Notes: generated by a model from the sequence alone, not told the origin. DNA of 64,000 nucleotides from Ancylobacter novellus DSM 506 (GCF_000092925.1 NC_014217.1:4030001-4094000); one strand, 5' to 3'. Numbered from the stretch's first letter, positions 48,049 to 59,717 are shown. Numbers and translations are program-made.

Positions 48049-49586
48049 CGGCGTTCCCTTTCGAGCGGCAGCCACTGGAAGCCGTCCTGCGCCAGCATCA
48101 CGTCGGCCATGGCCGGTCCGTTGGAGCCGGCGGAATAGAACTGCACCTCGTCCTCGCCGCCGGCGACGGCCTCGAGGATCGGCTCCACCGCCTCCCAGCC
48201 CGCCTCGATGGTGTCGGCGCGCTGGAACAGCGTCGGGTCGCCGCACAGGCAGTCATAGATCAGCGTCTCGTAGCCGGTGGACGGGGCGGCGTTGAAGTAG
48301 TCGGTGTATTTGAAGTCCATCTCCACCTCGGAGAGCTTCACCTTGCGGCCCGGCACCTTGGCGGCGAAGCGCAGGGAGACGCCCTCGTCCGGCTGGACGT
48401 GGATCACCATCAAATTAGGCTTCAAGGCGGTCGGGAGATGGCGGAAAAGCACGCCCGGCGCCCGCTTGAACTGGATGGCGATCTCGGTGCGCCGCGTGGC
48501 CAGCGCCTTGCCGGTGCGCACATAGAAGGGCACGCCGTTCCAGCGCCAGGAATCGACGAAGCATTTCAGCGCCACATAGGTCTCGGTGCGGCTGTTGGGG
48601 TCGACGTCCTTCTCGGCGCGATAGTCCTTCACCGCCTCGCCATTGACGAAGCCGGCGCGGTATTGGCCGCGCACGGCGGCGCCGATGGCGTCGTTCGGGC
48701 GCATGTGCCGGATGGCCTCGATCACCTTGGTCTTCTCGGTGCGCACGGCGTCGGCGTCGAAGGAGTTGGGCGGCTCCATCGCCGTCATGGCGAGGAGCTG
48801 GAACATATGGTTCGGCACCATGTCGCGCATGGCGCCGGTGGCGTCGTAGAAGCGCCCGCGCTGCTCCACCGTCACCGTTTCGGCGGCGGTGATCTGGATG
48901 TGGTCGATATATTCCTTGCTCCAGATCGGCTCGAAGATGCCGTTGCCGAAGCGCAGCGCCATCATGTTCTGGACCGTTTCCTTGCCGAGGAAATGATCGA
49001 TCCGGTAGATCTGCCGCTCGCCGGCCACCGCCAGCAGGCGCCGGTTCAAGGCGCGGGCCGAGGGCAGGTCGGTGCCGAAGGGCTTTTCCACCACGACGTG
49101 GCGGAAGGTCTCCGCTTCCTCCTTGAGCAGACCGGCGGCGCCGAGCTGCTCGGAGATGGTGGCGAAGAAGCGCGGCGCCACGGCGAGGTAGAACACCGCG
49201 TTGCCGGTCTGCTTCGCCCGCTGTTCCAGCTTCTCGCGGATGCGGCCATAGGTGGCCGGATCCTCGAAGTCGCCGGCGACGTAGCCGATGCGGGCCATCA
49301 GCCATTTCCAGGTCTCGCCCTCGGTGTCGAGATGGCCCGGCAGGTTCGCCACCTCGTCGCTGAGATAGGCGCGGTAGTCCTCCTCGCTCTGCTCGATGTG
49401 GTCGACGCCGATGATGGCAAAGTCGTCGTCGAGCACACCCTCATGGGCGAGGTTGTAGAGCGAGGGCAGCAGCAGGCGCTTGGTCAGGTCGCCGGAGGCG
49501 CCGAAGATGAAGAAGGTCGAGGCCGGCGCCGGCGCCGTATCGGGCGCCAGCACCTTCTGGCCGAGGACGACGGTCTCGCTTCCCAT
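48045..49586 (-). CDS. zwf: Glucose-6-phosphate 1-dehydrogenase
   Basis: First enzyme of the oxidative pentose phosphate and Entner-Doudoroff routes, making 6-phosphogluconolactone and NADPH. The 513-residue product contains the nucleotide-binding FIFGASGDLTKRLLLPSLYN near residue 25, VVVEKPFGTD, and the active-site signature YRIDHFLGKETVQNMMALRF near 195. It ends with the usual C-terminal region. It lies 18 bp downstream of gnd and overlaps the HAD gene. The lactonase gene pgl, which usually accompanies zwf, is not present here. Confidence 0.98.
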   Translation of the reverse strand: MGSETVVLGQKVLAPDTAPAPASTFFIFGASGDLTKRLLLPSLYNLAHEGVLDDDFAIIGVDHIEQSEEDYRAYLSDEVANLPGHLDTEGETWKWLMARIGYVAGDFEDPATYGRIREKLEQRAKQTGNAVFYLAVAPRFFATISEQLGAAGLLKEEAETFRHVVVEKPFGTDLPSARALNRRLLAVAGERQIYRIDHFLGKETVQNMMALRFGNGIFEPIWSKEYIDHIQITAAETVTVEQRGRFYDATGAMRDMVPNHMFQLLAMTAMEPPNSFDADAVRTEKTKVIEAIRHMRPNDAIGAAVRGQYRAGFVNGEAVKDYRAEKDVDPNSRTETYVALKCFVDSWRWNGVPFYVRTGKALATRRTEIAIQFKRAPGVLFRHLPTALKPNLMVIHVQPDEGVSLRFAAKVPGRKVKLSEVEMDFKYTDYFNAAPSTGYETLIYDCLCGDPTLFQRADTIEAGWEAVEPILEAVAGGEDEVQFYSAGSNGPAMADVMLAQDGFQWLPLERERR

Positions 49587-49604
49587 GGAACGCTCGCCCG
49601 CCGC

Positions 49605-50585
49605 TCACTTGGACTTGAATTCGGTATGGCCGCCGAACTGGAAGCGCATGGCCGAAAGCAGCTTCTCGCCGAAGGTGTGGTCCTGGCGCGAGCGGAAGCG
49701 GGTGTAGAGCGCGGCCGAGAGCACCTCGGCGGAGACCGCCTCCTCGATCGCCGCCATCACCGTCCAGCGGCCCTCGCCGGAATCGGCCACGGCGCCGGGG
49801 AAGTCGGAGAGCTGGTCGTCCTTGGTCAGGGCGATGGCGGTGAGGTCGAGCAGCCAGGAGGAGACCACGCTGCCGCGCCGCCACACTTCGGCGATGTCGG
49901 CCATGTCGAGCGTGAAGCGCTCATTCTCCGGCAGGTCGGTCGAATCCTTCTTCTTCAGGATCTCGAAGCCCTCGGCATAGGCCTGCATCAAGCCGTATTC
50001 GATGCCGTTATGGACCATTTTGACGAAGTGGCCCGAGCCCGCCGGCCCGGTGTGGATGTAGCCCTGCTCGACGCGCGCGTCGCGGCTCTCGCGGCCGGGG
50101 GTGCGCGGGATGTCGCCGAGGCCGGGGGCCAGCGCGGCGAAGATCGGGTCGAGACGGTCGACCGCTTCCTTGGCGCCGCCGATCATCATGCAGTAGCCGC
50201 GCTCCAGACCCCAGACGCCGCCGGAGGTGCCGACGTCGACATAATGGATGCCCTTGGGCGCCAGCTCGGCGGCGCGGCGGATGTCGTCCTTGTAGAAGGT
50301 GTTGCCGCCGTCGATGATGACGTCGCCCGGCGACATCACCTCGGCGAGCGCCTTCACCGTCGCCTCGGTCGGCCCGCCGGCCGGCAGCATCACCCATACG
50401 GCGCGCGGCGCGTCTAGCTTGGCGACGAGGTCCTCGAGGCCCCCGGCGGGCGTGTTGCCTTCCGCCGCCAGGCCCTGCACGGCCGCCTCGTTGCGGTCCC
50501 ACACCACGCAGCTATGACCCGCCAGGGTGAGCCGGCGCGCAATGTTTCCCCCCATGCGGCCGAGGCCGACAATACCGAGCTGCAT
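49605..50585 (-). CDS. gnd: 6-phosphogluconate dehydrogenase (decarboxylating), short form
   Basis: Oxidises 6-phosphogluconate to ribulose 5-phosphate. The 326-residue protein starts [19 protein letters not shown] and shows [20 protein letters not shown] and [20 protein letters not shown], with catalytic lysine and asparagine in the latter. It is the shorter GntZ/YqeC-type form (about 300-330 residues), often NAD-linked, not the 470-residue enteric type. The ATG at 50585 has a strong AGGAGG ribosome binding site. It leads the gnd-zwf-HAD operon. Confidence 0.95.
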   Translation of the reverse strand: MQLGIVGLGRMGGNIARRLTLAGHSCVVWDRNEAAVQGLAAEGNTPAGGLEDLVAKLDAPRAVWVMLPAGGPTEATVKALAEVMSPGDVIIDGGNTFYKDDIRRAAELAPKGIHYVDVGTSGGVWGLERGYCMMIGGAKEAVDRLDPIFAALAPGLGDIPRTPGRESRDARVEQGYIHTGPAGSGHFVKMVHNGIEYGLMQAYAEGFEILKKKDSTDLPENERFTLDMADIAEVWRRGSVVSSWLLDLTAIALTKDDQLSDFPGAVADSGEGRWTVMAAIEEAVSAEVLSAALYTRFRSRQDHTFGEKLLSAMRFQFGGHTEFKSK

Positions 50586-50830
50586 CGATTTTCCTCCTGA
50601 AGCGTCCCCGACCGCACGGGCGTCCGCCATCACGGTCCGCGCCCGTTACATCTAGGCCAACCCTATGCCGGGCATGCGACAATTGGAAAGGGGCGGACGT
50701 CGAGACCGTCATCCGCGCGGTTCTTCATGCCGGAGATAGTAAATTCGCTTGTATCAGTTCGAATTCCCTTCCTAATCTGAACCTTCGCAGCGGTCGCATG
50801 GCGGCGCTGTCCGCTCGGGAGGCCGCCGGC

Positions 50831-53803
50831 ATGGTGAAGAGGCGTCTCGATACCCATCTGGCGCTGGTGTTCGGTGTCACCGTCACCGTTGCGCTCGCCG
50901 GCATCGTCTTCTTCGTCAACAGCCGCGCCGCCTCGATCCTGCACGATGCGACCGGGATCCTGTTCGCCCGCATGGCCGGGGAAAGTCGCTCGCATATCGA
51001 CAAGAGCTTCAACACGCTCGACATGCTGACGCGGGTCTTCGCCAATGAGCCGGAGCTGGCCGCGCCGCAGATCGTCGATCGGCGCGCGGTGATCGAGCGG
51101 TTCCGCGTCGTCATGGACACGATGCCCTACACCTCGGCGATCTATGTCGGCTACGACAATGGCGACTTCCTGCTGCTGCGCCACCTCACCTCCGAGGATG
51201 CCCGGCGCAGCCTGATGGCGGGGGACGACGCCGCCTATTTCCTGCAGACCATCGAGCACCGCCCGGCCGGCACCAAGACGACGCTGAGCTTCCTCGACGG
51301 CGCGCTGCGCCTCGTCGGCTCGCTCGACCGGCCGGACTTCACCTTCGATCCGCGCCGGCGCGGCTGGTACGACGAGGCGATGGCGCGGGACGGGCCGGTG
51401 CTGACCGCCCCCTATCGCTTCTTCGCCACGGCGGAGATCGGTGTCACCATCGCCCACAGGCTGGCCAGCGGGCGCGGCGTGGTCGGCATCGACCTGTCCC
51501 TCGCCGACCTGTCGCAGGAGCTGCGGCGGATGAAGAGCACGCCCTCGACCGAGATCCTGATCGCCGACGAGGACGGGACGGTGATCGCGGCGAGCAACCC
51601 GCACGCGGCGCTGCCCAGCTCCGCCCGGAATCTCGCGAACCGCAGCCGGGCCAACAGCGTCCCCATCCCCGCCATCGTGCCGGCGCTGCTGGCGGCGGTG
51701 CGCAGCGGCGCCCGCGAGGAGACCGCCACCATCGTCGAGCGCGGCCGCGACTGGATGATGCATGTCGAGCCGCTGGATTCCGGGCCCTGGACCTTCGCCA
51801 TGGCGGTGGCGATGCCGCATGACGAGGTGATGGTCGGCGTGCGCAGCCTCGTCGCCACGCTGGGCTGGATCAGCCTGGGCCTGATCCTCTTGGTGATCGT
51901 CGCCATCCGCCTCACCGCCCGTGCGGTCAGCCTGCCGCTCATGGCCATCGCCCGCGAGGCCGAGGCGATCCAGTCCTTCAGCTTCAAGGACGCGCCGGAC
52001 GGCGTGCATTCCTCGGTGGCAGAGATCGACACGCTGTCGCGCGCCATCCGCAATGCCCGCCTCACCATCCAGCGCTTCATCGAGATCGGCCGCACGCTGG
52101 CCGCCGAGCGCGACCCGGACCGGCTGGTCGACCGGCTGCTGCAGGAGACGATCAGCATCACCGGCGCCGAAGCGGGGCTGATCCTGCTCGGCGAGGACGA
52201 CGGCAAGGGCTATGCGCTGGTGATGCGCCGGGCCGACGGCAGGCCGGTGAGCGGGCACGCGCCGAACCGGCTCGCCGCCGATGCCGGCGGCATGGGCGGG
52301 CGCATCATCCATGCGCTCGGGCGCAAGACGGTGTCGCATTTCGATGCCGTCGATCTCGTGGGGGACCCCATCGGCCAGGCCCTCATCGGCGGGCTGAAGC
52401 TCACGCTGGGACAGGTGCTGCGCCATTCCGTCATCCCGCTGCTCGACCGCGGCGACGCCGTCATCGGCGCGCTCGTCCTGATCGTCCGCGTCGATCAGGA
52501 CGACAAGATCTCCGACGACCATCTCGACCTCGCCCGCGCCTTGTCCGGCAATGCGGCGGTGGCGATCGAGACCACGCTGGCGCTCAGGTCGCGCAAGGCG
52601 CTGCTCGACGCCGTCATCCGCATGATGGCACAGGCGATCGACGCCAAGTCGCCTTATACGAACGGCCATTGCCAGCGCGTGCCGGTGCTCACCCAGGCGC
52701 TCGCCCGCGCCGCCTGCGACACGCGTGAAGGCCCCTTCGCCGATTTCGACCTGACGCCGGAGGAATGGGAGGCGGTCGACGTGGCGAGCTGGCTGCACGA
52801 TTGCGGCAAGCTGACCACGGCGGAATATGTGATCGACAAGGCGACCAAGCTCGAGACCATCACCGACCGCATCCATGAGGTGCGGATGCGCTTCGAGCTG
52901 CTGAAGGCCAGGGCCGAGACCGACTACTGGAAGGGCGTCGCCGGGGGCGGTGATGAGCCGGCTTTGCGTGCCGCGCGCGATGCCGCCTTGCAGCGCATCG
53001 ACGACGACTTCGCCTTCGTCGCCGAATGCAATCTCGGTGGCGAGGCGATGGAGCCGGAGCGGCTCGCCCGCCTCAAGCGCATCGCCGCCCAGACCTGGAC
53101 CCGCACGCTGAGCGACCGCGCCGGCATCTCCGCCAGCGAGCGCCGCCGCCGCGAGCGCGTGGCCGAGGCGCCGCTCCCCGTGGAGGAGCCGCTGCTGGCC
53201 GATGCCCCCCACCACATCATACATCACTTCCGCAACCACCTCGACGAGATGGAGGCGGCGGAAGGCTTCACCCTGGTGCGCCCGGCCAACCGGCTGAACC
53301 TTGGCGAGGTCTACAACCTCTCCATCGCGCGCGGCACGCTGACCGCCGAGGAACGCTACGAGATCAACCGCCACATCACCCGCACCATATTGATGCTGGA
53401 GGCCCTGCCGCTGTCGGGCGCGCTGACCCGGGTGCCGGAATATGCCGGCGGCCACCACGAGCACATGGACGGCACCGGCTATCCGCGCAGCCTGACGCGC
53501 GACCAGATGAGCCCGATCGCCCGGATGATGGCGATTGCCGACGTGTTCGAGGCGCTCACCGCCGCCGACCGGCCCTATAAGAGGGCGAAGTCGCTGAGCG
53601 AAGCCATCCGCATCATGGGCTTCATGAAGCGCGACAACCATCTCGACCCGGACCTCATGGACCTGTTCCTCACCTCCGGCCTGTGGCGCGACTATGCCGA
53701 GCGCTATCTCGACCGCGGCCAGATGGACGAGCCGGACGTCGCCGCCGTGCTCGCCATCCGCCCGAAGGAACAGGAGCCGCCGCCGGTCCGCGCGGCGGAG
53801 TAA
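50831..53803 (+). CDS. Membrane HD-GYP phosphodiesterase with Cache, HAMP and GAF domains
   Basis: The 990-residue protein has a first helix (LALVFGVTVTVALAGIVFFV) and a periplasmic Cache-like sensor (about 35-345) with RRRGWYDEAMARDGPVLTAP. A second helix near 350-370, HAMP-like linker, GAF domain (about 425-585) and HD-GYP output follow. The HD motif ASWLHDCGKLTTAEYV lies near 655; the GYP motif AGGHHEHMDGTGYPRS near 872, so about 215 residues separate them. It should hydrolyse cyclic di-GMP in response to a periplasmic ligand. The ATG at 50831 has a GGGAGG ribosome binding site. Confidence 0.9.
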   Translation: MVKRRLDTHLALVFGVTVTVALAGIVFFVNSRAASILHDATGILFARMAGESRSHIDKSFNTLDMLTRVFANEPELAAPQIVDRRAVIERFRVVMDTMPYTSAIYVGYDNGDFLLLRHLTSEDARRSLMAGDDAAYFLQTIEHRPAGTKTTLSFLDGALRLVGSLDRPDFTFDPRRRGWYDEAMARDGPVLTAPYRFFATAEIGVTIAHRLASGRGVVGIDLSLADLSQELRRMKSTPSTEILIADEDGTVIAASNPHAALPSSARNLANRSRANSVPIPAIVPALLAAVRSGAREETATIVERGRDWMMHVEPLDSGPWTFAMAVAMPHDEVMVGVRSLVATLGWISLGLILLVIVAIRLTARAVSLPLMAIAREAEAIQSFSFKDAPDGVHSSVAEIDTLSRAIRNARLTIQRFIEIGRTLAAERDPDRLVDRLLQETISITGAEAGLILLGEDDGKGYALVMRRADGRPVSGHAPNRLAADAGGMGGRIIHALGRKTVSHFDAVDLVGDPIGQALIGGLKLTLGQVLRHSVIPLLDRGDAVIGALVLIVRVDQDDKISDDHLDLARALSGNAAVAIETTLALRSRKALLDAVIRMMAQAIDAKSPYTNGHCQRVPVLTQALARAACDTREGPFADFDLTPEEWEAVDVASWLHDCGKLTTAEYVIDKATKLETITDRIHEVRMRFELLKARAETDYWKGVAGGGDEPALRAARDAALQRIDDDFAFVAECNLGGEAMEPERLARLKRIAAQTWTRTLSDRAGISASERRRRERVAEAPLPVEEPLLADAPHHIIHHFRNHLDEMEAAEGFTLVRPANRLNLGEVYNLSIARGTLTAEERYEINRHITRTILMLEALPLSGALTRVPEYAGGHHEHMDGTGYPRSLTRDQMSPIARMMAIADVFEALTAADRPYKRAKSLSEAIRIMGFMKRDNHLDPDLMDLFLTSGLWRDYAERYLDRGQMDEPDVAAVLAIRPKEQEPPPVRAAE

Positions 53804-53871
53804 GCCGCCCTTCCCCATCTGGCCGGCAGCGGGCATGGTGGCGCGCTTTGTCCCCGCAGAGAGTGCCGCCC

Positions 53872-54582
53872 GTGCCCGCCTTCCGCCTTCCTCGCCCGGC
53901 CGCGCAAATGCTCGCCGCCGCCGGCTTCCTCGCCCTTCTCGCCTCGCCCCTGCACGCGTTGGAGCCGCCGGCGCGTCCCGCCTGGCCGGACAGCTTCACC
54001 GCGCGGCTGGCGGCGCTGGCGCTGGTGCAGAGCCTCAATGCCGAGCTGCTCAGCCATGCCAGCGCGACGCTGACGTTGGACCGCTGGTGCGCGGCGCACC
54101 GTCTTGCACCCGAGGGGTCGAAGATCCTCGCCGAGCGGGTCACCGGCCAGGACAAGCCGGCGGATGCCGCTATGCGCGGGGTCTTGAAGGTCGGTCCAGA
54201 CGAAGAAGTGAAATATCGCCGCGTGCGGCTGCGCTGCGGCGAGCGCGTGCTGTCCGAGGCCGACAACTGGTATGTGCCGGCACTGCTGACCGAGGACATG
54301 AACAAGCAGCTAGATTCTACCGATATTTCCTTCGGCCGGGTGGTGCAGCCGCTCTCCTTCCGCCGGCAGACCCTCTCGGCCAAGCCGCTGTGGCAGCCGC
54401 TGCCGGCGGGATGGGAGATGGGTGCGCCCCTGCCGCCCGCCGGCGCCGCGCCGCTCGCCGTGCCGCCCTTCGTGCTGGAACACCGGGCGGTGCTGAGCCT
54501 GCCGGACGGCCGCCCCTTCAGCGCGCTGGTCGAGAGCTATACCGCCGAGGTGCTGGCCTTCCCGTGGGTGGAGGGGCGGTAG
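53872..54582 (+). CDS. Exported protein with similarity to the chorismate lyase fold
   Basis: The 236-residue product has a probable signal peptide with MLAAAGFLALLASPLHA cut before LEPPARP. Later sequence shows VKYRRVRLRCGERVLSEADN, WYVPALLTEDMNKQLDSTDI and FGRVVQPLSFRRQTLSAKPL. This resembles the order of conserved parts in chorismate lyase/UTRA-fold proteins (UbiC-like), but I cannot confirm catalytic residues, and an exported chorismate lyase would be odd. The GTG at 53872 is a best guess; the ATG at 53908 (MLAAAG) is the alternative. It converges on the decarboxylase gene with 3 bp between stops. Confidence 0.6.
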   Translation: MPAFRLPRPAAQMLAAAGFLALLASPLHALEPPARPAWPDSFTARLAALALVQSLNAELLSHASATLTLDRWCAAHRLAPEGSKILAERVTGQDKPADAAMRGVLKVGPDEEVKYRRVRLRCGERVLSEADNWYVPALLTEDMNKQLDSTDISFGRVVQPLSFRRQTLSAKPLWQPLPAGWEMGAPLPPAGAAPLAVPPFVLEHRAVLSLPDGRPFSALVESYTAEVLAFPWVEGR

Positions 54583-54585
54583 CCC

Positions 54586-56232
54586 TCACCCCTCCGCCGC
54601 CGCCTGCTTCAGCTTCTCGCTCAGCTTCAGCGACAGCGGCGAGGCCTCGTAGCGGCCGGTGACGACCTCGACATAGGCGCCGGAATTGGCCCCTTCGGCG
54701 GCGGTCAGCGCGGCGTCGAACTCGGCGCAGGTGGCGGCGCGGGCGACCGTCCAGCCGTCGCAGCCGAGCGCCCGCGGCAGCTCGGCATAGCGCCAGGGCG
54801 CGACGTCGTTGTAGCTGATCTCCGGGTCCTTGCAGAGCAGCCGCTCGATCAGGTAGCCGTCATTGTTCAGCACGAACACCACCGGCTTCAGCCCGAGCAT
54901 GCCGAAGGTGCCGAGCTCCTGCACGGTGAGCTGGTGCGAGCCCTCGCCGGTGATCAGCACGGTGCGGCGCGAGGGATCGGCAACGGCGGTGCCGAGCGCC
55001 GCCGGCGTCGCCCAGCCGATCGCCCCCCAGAGCGCCTGATTGTAGAAATTGGCGCCCGAGGGCATGCGGGCGAAGCCGAGGCCCATGGAGGCGGTGCCGG
55101 TCTCCGCCACCACGATGTCGCCGGGACGGATGAACTCGGCCCAGCGCGGATAGAGCGCCTCGGCCGTGATCGGTTCGTCGCCGGCGCCGGTCACCGGCCC
55201 GAGCGAGCCGGGTACGAGGCGCGGCCAGTCGCGCTTCGGCAGCGCCTGCGCCAGCGACGCCAGCACGTCGCCGAGCTCGACGCTGGGATAGGTGCGGCCG
55301 TCGACGCTGACGCTGTGATGGTCGATGGCGATGGTGCGCCCATGGTCGAGGTTGGAGGTGAAGCCGCCGGTGTTGAAGTCGGTCATCAGCGTGCCGACGG
55401 TGACGATGCGCTCGGCGTCCTCGACGAAGGCCTGCACCTCCTCGTTCATCAGCGCGCCGTCATACATGCCGGCATAGGCGGGCTGCTGCTCGTCGAGCAC
55501 GGTCTTGTCGTGGAACATGGTGGCGAAGGGCAGGCCGGAGGCGTCGATGAGCGCCTGCAGCCGGTCGCCGATGCCCAGCCGGGCGACCAGCAGGCCCGGC
55601 AGCACGCAGGCGGTCTCCACCCCTTCCAGCGCGGCGACGACGGCCTGTGTCGCGGCGGCGAGCTGCGTCGGGTCGCTCTGCGGCGCCGGCACCGGGGCGG
55701 CGGCGCTCACCACCGGCTGGTTGGCGAGATCAGCCGGGAAGGCCATGTAGACCGGGCGCAGATGATAGAGCGCTTCAGCGATCAGCCGCTCGGTCTCATA
55801 GGCGACGTTCTGCGGCGTCATCACCGCATGGGCGCAGACCACCGGCTCGCTCATGCGGCGGAACAGTTCGTACTCGCCGGTGCCCAGCGTGTGATGGACG
55901 ATGGCGCGCGCCCGCTGCACCGCCATGCGCGGCATGCCGACGAGATGGAAGATCGGCAGCCGCTCGGCATAGGCGCCGGCGACCCCGGCCAGCGCGCTGA
56001 GCTCGCCGACGCCATAGGTGGTGGAGAGCGCGCCCACGCCCTTGATGCGGGCATAGCCGTCGGCGGCATAGGCGGCGTTCAATTCGTTGGCGCAGCCGAT
56101 CCAGCGCATGCCGGGCTGGCGGCAGATGGCGTCGTTGACCGGGAAGGCGAAGTCGCCGGGCACGCCGAAGACGTCGGCTATGCCGATGTCCTGCAGGCGG
56201 GAGAGCACGTGCTGGATGACGGTGAGGGCCAT
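54586..56232 (-). CDS. ThDP-dependent 2-oxo-acid decarboxylase (pyruvate/indolepyruvate decarboxylase family)
   Basis: The 548-residue protein has the ThDP-activating glutamate in WIGCANELNAAYAADGYARI near residue 49 and the paired catalytic histidines in ARAIVHHTLGTGEYELF near 113. The ThDP diphosphate motif reads ITGEGSHQLTVQELGTFGML with NNDGYLIERLL, where GEG replaces the usual GDG. The substrate (pyruvate, indolepyruvate, phenylpyruvate or branched 2-oxo acid) cannot be chosen from sequence alone. The ATG at 56232 has a GGAGAA ribosome binding site and gives the usual start MALTVIQHVLSRL. Confidence 0.88.
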   Translation of the reverse strand: MALTVIQHVLSRLQDIGIADVFGVPGDFAFPVNDAICRQPGMRWIGCANELNAAYAADGYARIKGVGALSTTYGVGELSALAGVAGAYAERLPIFHLVGMPRMAVQRARAIVHHTLGTGEYELFRRMSEPVVCAHAVMTPQNVAYETERLIAEALYHLRPVYMAFPADLANQPVVSAAAPVPAPQSDPTQLAAATQAVVAALEGVETACVLPGLLVARLGIGDRLQALIDASGLPFATMFHDKTVLDEQQPAYAGMYDGALMNEEVQAFVEDAERIVTVGTLMTDFNTGGFTSNLDHGRTIAIDHHSVSVDGRTYPSVELGDVLASLAQALPKRDWPRLVPGSLGPVTGAGDEPITAEALYPRWAEFIRPGDIVVAETGTASMGLGFARMPSGANFYNQALWGAIGWATPAALGTAVADPSRRTVLITGEGSHQLTVQELGTFGMLGLKPVVFVLNNDGYLIERLLCKDPEISYNDVAPWRYAELPRALGCDGWTVARAATCAEFDAALTAAEGANSGAYVEVVTGRYEASPLSLKLSEKLKQAAAEG

Positions 56233-56330
56233 GTCGGGTTCTCCGGCAGAGGGTCTGACTGCCGACATGGTAGATGGGGCGCGTGACGCGCACGACAGCG
56301 AAACGCGTTCAACTTTCGCCTAGCCGGGGC

Positions 56331-56362
56331 CCATAAAAAGAAGGCCCCGCGAACGGGGCCTT
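56331..56362 (-). terminator. Intrinsic terminator of the small exported-protein gene
   Basis: AAGGCCCCG at 56341-56349 pairs with CGGGGCCTT at 56354-56362 around the stable tetraloop CGAA. On the minus strand it is followed by CTTTTTATGG (56331-56340), a T-run downstream of the leftward gene ending at 56398. Confidence 0.9.
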
Positions 56363-56397
56363 CCTCGAAGATCGGGGAGATGTCGCCTGCCCGGCGG

Positions 56398-56634
56398 TCA
56401 GCGCGAGCTGCGGGCGTTGGCGTCGATCTGGTCGGCGATATAGGGCTCCACGCCCTGCGTCGCCGGGGCCGCGACGTTGCGGCCCTCGATGGGCGCCGCG
56501 ACGACGGGAGCGGTCTGGCTGACGCTCTGCTGCCAGCCCTTGTTCCAGGTCTTGTCGACGCCGGCAGCATCGGCGGTGGCGGTGAGGGCGAGCACCGCGG
56601 TGGCGGCGGCGAGGGTAAGGACAAGCGTCTTCAT
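56398..56634 (-). CDS. Small exported protein of unknown function
   Basis: The 78-residue product is mostly a signal peptide (MKTLVLTLAAATAVLALTAT, cut after ADA) and a mature part of about 53 residues (GVDKTWNKGWQQSVSQTAPV and onwards, ending DQIDANARSSR). I do not recognise it. The ATG at 56634 lies seven bases after AGGAG; another ATG two codons upstream is too close to it. The gene has its own strong terminator, which argues that it is real. Confidence 0.72.
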   Translation of the reverse strand: MKTLVLTLAAATAVLALTATADAAGVDKTWNKGWQQSVSQTAPVVAAPIEGRNVAAPATQGVEPYIADQIDANARSSR

Positions 56635-56892
56635 GGTCATTCTCCTGCGTTCCTCCGGAGAGGGCGAAAGGCGCGGCCTAGGGCCGCCTGGAATGACCGG
56701 GAGATAGTTGTGCACCGCGGCATGCATAATAGGCGCAGATCGAAACGGGGTGTTGCGCTCAGCTTAACAATCGGCCCGTGGCGATGGGGGAAGGGCTCGG
56801 GCGGAGCGAATCACCGACGCGTCGCACCCGGCGCATGGCAAGACGCCCGCGTCGCGGCTCGACAGGCTCTAGATTGATCTGAGGGAGATGAT

Positions 56893-56968
<76 letters not shown>

Positions 56969-57131
56969 ACCGGGGGCGCCGGATGCGCGGGGCGCCTTTT
57001 TAAAGCGCCACGCCTTGGGTGTCTCACCCGGCTGGTCGCTCCGGCGCGGGCCGGAGCGGAACGGTCGTAAAGCACATGGCGGATCGGACTGCAAGCCTCG
57101 ACTTCACGTCGGGCGCGCCATCCCCAGCGCT

Positions 57132-57530
57132 TCAGGTTTCCTCGTCGTCCTCGAGGCCGTCGCCGATCAGGTCGGAGACGTCGTCGTCGCCGTCCTCATC
57201 CTCTTCGAGGAAGGCGTCCTCGTCATCGTCGCCGGCGACTTCCTCGTCGACATCGATGTCGTCGTCGGTCGCCGCCGCCTTGGAGCTGGTGCCGGCGGCT
57301 TCCTCGTCGGCGTCCTCCAGCGAGACCAGCTCGACCTCGGTGTTCTCCTCGACGTCGCTGTCGGCCTCCGCGACGGGGCGGGGAGCCTCGGGCCGGCCGC
57401 GGGCGACGATCGTCGTGATCGGCACGATCTGCCCGGTATAGGGCGAGATCACCGGATCCTTGTTCAGGTCGTAGAACTTCCGCCCGGTGACCGGGCAGAT
57501 GCGCTTGGTGCCAAGTTCAGGTTTCACCAC
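57132..57530 (-). CDS. TIGR02300 family acidic protein (FYDLN acid)
   Basis: The 132-residue protein begins VVKPELGTKRICPVTGRKFY, then DLNKDPVISPYTG, the signature that names the family, with a cysteine that may belong to a zinc-like knuckle. The rest, from about residue 50, is strongly acidic and low in complexity, ending in runs of D and E. It is an alphaproteobacterial family of unknown function. The GTG at 57530 is taken from the GAGG upstream; the next codon is also GTG. It is divergent from aroA, a conserved arrangement. Confidence 0.9.
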   Translation of the reverse strand: MVKPELGTKRICPVTGRKFYDLNKDPVISPYTGQIVPITTIVARGRPEAPRPVAEADSDVEENTEVELVSLEDADEEAAGTSSKAAATDDDIDVDEEVAGDDDEDAFLEEDEDGDDDVSDLIGDGLEDDEET

Positions 57531-57600
57531 GGTTTGGACCTCGGGTGGTGATGGAATGGAATAGGTGATTTGAAGGGTGCTCCCATTGAACCGGCCGTGA

Positions 57601-59717
<2,117 letters not shown>

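Noticed and set aside
48049..48246. N-terminal extension of the HAD hydrolase frame inside zwf
   Set aside because: Arginine/glycine-rich shadow of zwf; the HAD domain starts normally at 48048.
50663..53836. A 1057-codon open frame on the minus strand opposite the HD-GYP gene
   Set aside because: The plus-strand protein has clear domains and motifs; the antisense translation has none.
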